Shown here: piece after piece, positions 6,735-9,731 of the stretch
Numbering within the stretch: position 1 is the first letter of the stretch
How the letters are laid out: every line of letters starts with the position of its first letter
Assembly: GCA_027073795.1 (NCBI GenBank)
Contig: JALTEW010000131.1
Coordinates: forward strand, 1 to 9,731
Reading direction: 5' to 3'
Length of the DNA stretch: 9,731 nt
DNA from: a bacterium
GTDB lineage: Bacteria > Desulfobacterota > S145-22
Made by a program: the position numbers and the translations under genes
The notes under the pieces: model-generated
Database searches by the model: none
Told to the model about the DNA's origin: nothing
What the model saw: only the letters and a program-made list of their open reading frames with translations

Positions 6735-7908
6735 ACAGTTTGAGGCCTCAAGTGCCCGAGAAGCCATTGCGGAGGTTCGAAAGGTGATGGGGGCCAGTGC
6801 CATTATTCTTTCTACATCGGAAGAAAGAGTGAATGGGGAATGCCATGTCGTGGTGACCGCTGCGGTTGATCAGGAAACTCAGCCTGCCTGCCCCGTTGCG
6901 GTTTCACGAAAGGCTATGGGGAAAGCGGGTGATCTGTCTGAAACGATTAATTGGTTTTCAGATAAAGATGAGTTTTCAGGTATGGATGGTGACCATTTAA
7001 AATCGACTCTCTTTCTTCTGAGGCACATGGTTGATGATGCCATCCAGGATCGGGTACGAGGTTACGAAGAAAACCCCGCCCGCAAGTGGATCGATCTGTT
7101 GATTACCAGAGGCGTTGAGCGTTCCACGGCCTATTTGCTGATTCACAAGTTATTCTCCCGCCCTGGACGAGGGCAGGGCGGGACTTTGTCCTTTGCACAA
7201 CTTAAAGAGGTACTCATGCAGGTATTACAGGTTACCGGGGAGATTGAGCTGAAGGGAAGTACCCCTCGTTTCGTGGTTTTTCTGGGCCCTCCCGGCGTTG
7301 GGAAGACCACAACACTTGCCAAGATGGTGGCGCGCTTGAAGCGGAGAACGCGGCGGCCACTCGTCCTGTTGAGCACGGATGTTTACCGGATAGGGGCGAT
7401 GGACCAGCTCTATATCTATGGGGATCTGATGGGGGTGCCGGTGGAGGCCATACGTTCCAAGAAGGATTTGCAAAGGGTATATAAGGCTTATCCGAAAGGC
7501 GCGCTTTTTCTCGTGGATACGACAGGAAGAAGCCATTCAGATGACCAGGGCCTGATGGAAATCAAGATTTTGGTTGATGACATGGCAAGAGAAATGCAGG
7601 CATTCTTATTGCTGGATGCGGGGAAAAAGCAAAAGGACCTCCTTGAGGAAATAAAGGGGTTTTCTCTGTTTCCCTTCCAGTCGCTGATATGGACGAAGAT
7701 GGATGAGACAGGAATGCCGGGAGAGATTGTCAACATCATGCTGCGGACAAAGACCCCTGTTTCCTATATCACGACGGGCCAGAATGTCCCGGGAGATATG
7801 GAAGTGGCGGATCCAGAGCGTTTAGTTGAAATCATTTTAACGGATGAGAGATCAAGGAGATTTCTATGGACCAGGCGGCAGAACTACGATTATCCAAAGA
7901 ACCGGTAA
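6724..7908 (+). CDS. flhF: SRP-family GTPase FlhF, flagellar placement
   Basis: FlhF is a membrane-associated GTPase of the SRP/FtsY family that recruits the first flagellar parts to the assembly site, usually the pole. The protein has 394 residues. I choose GTG 6724 because the product then begins MQIRQFEAS, as FlhF normally does, and because GGGAGG precedes it; it overlaps flhA by 11 nt. Order: N-terminal B domain (about 1-110, with MREA-like AREAIAEVRKVMGASAIILS), helical N domain (about 115-175), G domain (about 180-375). GTPase motifs: P-loop GPPGVGKT at 188-195, STDVYRIGAMDQL at 217-229, DTTGRS at 265-270, TKMDE at 324-328 and ITTGQNVPGDMEVA at 349-362. All catalytic elements look intact. 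The last 43 nt overlap flhG. A perfect inverted repeat encodes the Gly/Arg-rich segment at residues 145-153. Confidence 0.98.
   Translation: MQIRQFEASSAREAIAEVRKVMGASAIILSTSEERVNGECHVVVTAAVDQETQPACPVAVSRKAMGKAGDLSETINWFSDKDEFSGMDGDHLKSTLFLLRHMVDDAIQDRVRGYEENPARKWIDLLITRGVERSTAYLLIHKLFSRPGRGQGGTLSFAQLKEVLMQVLQVTGEIELKGSTPRFVVFLGPPGVGKTTTLAKMVARLKRRTRRPLVLLSTDVYRIGAMDQLYIYGDLMGVPVEAIRSKKDLQRVYKAYPKGALFLVDTTGRSHSDDQGLMEIKILVDDMAREMQAFLLLDAGKKQKDLLEEIKGFSLFPFQSLIWTKMDETGMPGEIVNIMLRTKTPVSYITTGQNVPGDMEVADPERLVEIILTDERSRRFLWTRRQNYDYPKNR
7156..7183 (+). repeat. GC-rich inverted repeat (10-bp stem, 8-nt loop) inside flhF
   Basis: TCCCGCCCTG (7156-7165) is the exact reverse complement of CAGGGCGGGA (7174-7183), with an 8-nt loop between. 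It encodes SRPGRGQGG in the stretch between the FlhF N-terminal helices and the G domain. It is followed by ACTTTGTCCTTTG, not a real U-tract, so I do not call it a terminator. Confidence 0.6.
7854..7860 (+). promoter_or_regulatory. Shine-Dalgarno site of flhG inside flhF
   Basis: AAGGAGA lies 5 nt before the ATG at 7866, inside the flhF reading frame. It supports the long flhG start over the in-frame ATG at 7914, which has no ribosome-binding site and would lose the DQAxxLR motif. Confidence 0.8.
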
Positions 7909-8741
7909 CCCCCATGCCGGATGCAGGACACAGGGTAAGGGTTGTTTCCATTACCAGCGGAAAGGGGGGAGTGGGGAAGACAAATATTGTTGTCAATCTT
8001 GCCTACGCCCTGACGCTTCAAGGCAAGCGTGTCATGATACTCGATGCGGATGTTGGGCTGGCAAACGTGGACATCCTGCTGGGCCTAACGCCGAAATATA
8101 CAATCCAGCACCTTCTCAGCGGGGAAAAGCGGCTTTCAGATATCCTTGTGAAAGGGCCGGGGGGAATGTTTGTTTTGCCGGCGAGCTCCGGCGTCCAGGA
8201 ACTGGCGGAGCTTACACGTGAGCAGCGTCTCCAGCTTCTTACGGCCTTTGAAACCCTGGATGAAAAGCTTGATGTGCTCATCATTGATACGGGGGCGGGT
8301 ATTTCATCCAACGTGATGTATTTTAATGTCGCGGCGCACGAGGTTATTGTGGTGGTTTCCCCTGAACCCACATCCATTACAGATGCCTACGCCCTGATGA
8401 AGGTAATGTCCCTTCGCTATGCGGAGCACCATTTCAGCTTGCTGGTGAACGGCGTCAAGAGTAGAGAGGATGCAGATGAGGTTTTCAAAAAGCTAAGCAT
8501 GGTGGCGGAACGTTTTCTAAATATCTCTATTACTTATCTGGGCCATATTCCCCATGACAATCATGTAAAGAAGGCTGTCAGGCGACAAAAGATAGTGATG
8601 GAATATTTCCCTAATGCCCCTGTCAGCATGGCTTTTCGGGAATTAGCGAAGGAATTCTCGAAGACGAAGGCCCGGTTGAATTCCAACCATGGAAACGTGA
8701 AATTCTTCTGGCGCCAGTTGCTGGAGAGAAAAAATGCTTGA
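7866..8741 (+). CDS. flhG: MinD-type ATPase FlhG (FleN/YlxH), flagellar number control
   Basis: FlhG is an ATP-dependent dimerising ParA/MinD-family protein that limits flagellar number and stimulates the FlhF GTPase. The protein has 291 residues. The N-terminus MDQAAELR carries the DQAxxLR motif (residues 2-8) known to activate FlhF. The deviant Walker A is SGKGGVGKT (31-39, signature lysine K33). ILDADVGLANVDILLG (58-73) and the Walker B-like LIIDTGAG (138-145) follow, and VVVSPEPTSITDAYALMK (162-179) is the usual FlhG stretch. The C-terminal end, VKFFWRQLLERK (278-289), is amphipathic and may be the MinD-like membrane-targeting helix (inferred). It starts inside flhF, overlapping by 43 nt. 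In polar flagellates FlhG also antagonises a FleQ/FlrA regulator; none is in view. G6 runs occur at 7964-7969 (Walker A) and 8159-8164. Confidence 0.97.
   Translation: MDQAAELRLSKEPVTPMPDAGHRVRVVSITSGKGGVGKTNIVVNLAYALTLQGKRVMILDADVGLANVDILLGLTPKYTIQHLLSGEKRLSDILVKGPGGMFVLPASSGVQELAELTREQRLQLLTAFETLDEKLDVLIIDTGAGISSNVMYFNVAAHEVIVVVSPEPTSITDAYALMKVMSLRYAEHHFSLLVNGVKSREDADEVFKKLSMVAERFLNISITYLGHIPHDNHVKKAVRRQKIVMEYFPNAPVSMAFRELAKEFSKTKARLNSNHGNVKFFWRQLLERKNA
8723..8728 (+). promoter_or_regulatory. Shine-Dalgarno-like site before fliA
   Basis: GGAGAG lies near the end of flhG. It is 5 nt from an out-of-frame ATG at 8734 and 9 nt from the in-frame TTG at 8738, so it does not settle the fliA start. 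No other good site lies before the in-frame ATGs at 8768 and 8777. Confidence 0.5.
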
Positions 8742-8766
8742 AAGTGAGGCAAGTTCTCGCGGTTGA
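8734..8766 (+). other. Possible 10-codon mini-ORF overlapping the flhG-fliA junction
   Basis: ATG at 8734 with GGAGAG 5 nt upstream opens a frame reading MLESEASSRG and stopping at TGA 8764-8766. The stop is one base before the in-frame fliA ATG at 8768 (TGACATG). It could be a coupling leader peptide, the relic of a frameshift at the fliA N-terminus, or chance. No homology is claimed. Confidence 0.25.
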
Positions 8767-9535
8767 CATGTGTCCCATGACGCGCAGACAGGAAAAGAAT
8801 TATCCCTCTATCAAAGGGTTTACCAAGGAATCTCTACTTGAGGAATACGCTCCCAGTATAAAGTATATCGCTCAGCGGATGATATCCCGGCTTCCCACAT
8901 CCGTAGAAATTGGGGATTTGATTGATGCGGGGGTTATTGGACTTTTAGATGCGGCAGAGAAATTTGATGAAGCACGTGGCATTCAGTTCAAGACCTACGC
9001 GGAGTACAGAATCAAAGGGGCGATGCTGGACGAACTCCGTCGCAACGACTGGCTCCCACGCTCGGTCAGAAAAAAGTCAAACCGGCTTGAGAGGATTTAC
9101 AAGGATTTGGAAAAACAGTTTCAGCGCGCACCCCATGCGGAGGAAATGGCTAAGGCCTTGGATATGGGGATGGAGGAGTATTTCAGGTTACTGCAGGAAG
9201 CGACGACAGGGGGTGTGGTTCAACTTGAAGAATTGGGGAGAGTGGTTGAAGACAAACCTGGATGGGAGGAACACCTTTACCGTCTGGTAAGAGCAACGAA
9301 ACAAAACGATCCCTTTCTGTCAGCCCAGTTCAAGGATATGATAGATATCGTATCGAAATACCTTGAAAGGTTGCCGGAAAGAGAGCATCTGGTGCTGACG
9401 CTTTATTATTACGAGGAATTGACCATGAAGGAGATAGGTTATATCCTTGAGGTGACGGAATCTCGCGTGTCTCAATTGAGATCTCAGGCAGTTTTACGGT
9501 TACGGTCCTGGATACAGAGGGACGTTCAGGGATAA
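8738..9535 (+). CDS. fliA: Flagellar sigma factor FliA (sigma-28)
   Basis: FliA directs RNA polymerase to late flagellar and chemotaxis promoters and is held by FlgM until hook completion. From TTG 8738 the product has 265 residues. Sigma region 2 covers about 34-110 (LLEEYAPSIKYIAQRM, IGDLIDAGVIGLLDAAEKFD, then FKTYAEYRIKGAMLDELRRN and DWLPRSVR, the FliA/WhiG-type signature). Region 3 covers about 112-155. Region 4 covers about 203-257 (RLPEREHLVLTLYYYEELTM, KEIGYILEVTESRVSQLRSQ, a helix-turn-helix). Region 1.1 is absent, as usual for FliA. Start is uncertain: TTG 8738 forms a TTGA overlap with the flhG stop and has GGAGAG at 9 nt, while ATG 8768 (255 aa) and ATG 8777 (252 aa) fit family length but lack a ribosome-binding site. 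The next gene starts 2 nt after the stop. Confidence 0.96.
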   Translation: MKVRQVLAVDMCPMTRRQEKNYPSIKGFTKESLLEEYAPSIKYIAQRMISRLPTSVEIGDLIDAGVIGLLDAAEKFDEARGIQFKTYAEYRIKGAMLDELRRNDWLPRSVRKKSNRLERIYKDLEKQFQRAPHAEEMAKALDMGMEEYFRLLQEATTGGVVQLEELGRVVEDKPGWEEHLYRLVRATKQNDPFLSAQFKDMIDIVSKYLERLPEREHLVLTLYYYEELTMKEIGYILEVTESRVSQLRSQAVLRLRSWIQRDVQG

Positions 9536-9537
9536 AG

Positions 9538-9731
9538 ATGGCTGATGAAACAGAATTAGGAGATGAAATGGGAATCCCCTCCGATTCTATGAAAGAAGGT
9601 TCTGAGGAGCATCTTTCAGAAGGGAAGACAGTGGTTAAAAAGCCCCTTTTTGACGATGAATTAGAAGAGTATAAGGATAAAAAGGGAGATGAAGGCCCTG
9701 TTGATAGAGAGGCATTACCAGAGTCCCCTTC
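9538..9731 (+). CDS. Unrecognised acidic protein, N-terminal part (3' truncated by window edge)
   Basis: An open frame starts at ATG 9538, 2 nt after the fliA stop, with AGGGA (9528-9532) 5 nt upstream, and stays open to the window end (64 whole codons). It begins MADETELGDEMGIPSDSMKE. The visible part is hydrophilic and strongly acidic: 21 of 64 residues are D or E against 8 K or R, with no hydrophobic segment or recognisable motif. It looks like a disordered N-terminal region. Position suggests co-transcription with fliA. In other flagellar operons small proteins of unknown role, or rod genes such as flgF and flgG, follow fliA in this lineage type, whereas cheY follows in Gammaproteobacteria; this start resembles neither CheY nor FlgF. 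I cannot name it. The Shine-Dalgarno and the tight spacing make a real gene likely. Confidence 0.7.
   Translation, partial: MADETELGDEMGIPSDSMKEGSEEHLSEGKTVVKKPLFDDELEEYKDKKGDEGPVDREALPESP

Noticed and set aside
7844..8221. Alternative + strand frame overlapping flhG
   Set aside because: It is a shadow of flhF and flhG, with no domain features and cysteine/arginine-rich composition.
8709..8722. Sigma-54-like TGGCGC...TTGC upstream of fliA
   Set aside because: Only 3 nt separate the two half-elements where sigma-54 promoters need 5 (GG to GC spacing is 8 and not 10).

Overview
The window is one uninterrupted flagellar operon. Every gene reads on the + strand, and neighbours are separated by 13 nt or less or overlap (only fliA could sit 26 nt after flhG, if a later start is used). 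Order: 'fliM (5' end outside) - fliN - fliO - fliP - fliQ - fliR - flhB - flhA - flhF - flhG - fliA - start of an unrecognised acidic protein (3' end outside). There is no RNA gene, mobile element, CRISPR array, convincing promoter or terminator, and no gene-free stretch longer than about 30 bases.

Organism: a motile bacterium of Gram-negative flagellar type. FliN is the short form, not the long FliY form of Bacillus. The order fliMNOPQR-flhBA-flhFG-fliA is shared by polar-flagellated Gammaproteobacteria and by Desulfobacterota (former Deltaproteobacteria). The gene after fliA is not cheY, as it would be in Vibrio or Pseudomonas. Together with the general look of the proteins this favours a Desulfobacterota-like source, but that is inference; no phylogeny could be run.

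Layout: 1-1274 encodes the switch/C-ring proteins FliM and FliN. 1288-3520 encodes the membrane core of the flagellar type III export gate, FliO (assembly factor), FliP, FliQ and FliR. 3525-6734 encodes FlhB (substrate-specificity switch, self-cleaving NPTH motif) and FlhA (export-gate ring). 6724-8741 encodes FlhF (SRP-type GTPase placing the flagellum) and FlhG (MinD-type ATPase controlling its number). 8738-9535 encodes the flagellar sigma factor FliA (sigma-28). An acidic open frame begins at 9538 and runs off the window.

How they work together: FlhF and FlhG decide where and how many basal bodies form, FliM/FliN build the rotor switch and cargo dock, FliOPQR-FlhBA build the secretion gate through which rod, hook and filament subunits leave, and FliA switches on late genes. 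Tight coupling (TGATG, overlapping frames, Shine-Dalgarno sites inside upstream genes) suggests co-translation.

I did not find an undescribed system here. The points most worth a second look are the ambiguous fliA start with a 10-codon mini-ORF ending one base before an in-frame ATG, the 43-nt flhF/flhG overlap that encodes FlhG's FlhF-activating motif, a G8 tract in fliO, a perfect 10-bp inverted repeat inside flhF, and the unrecognised acidic gene after fliA.
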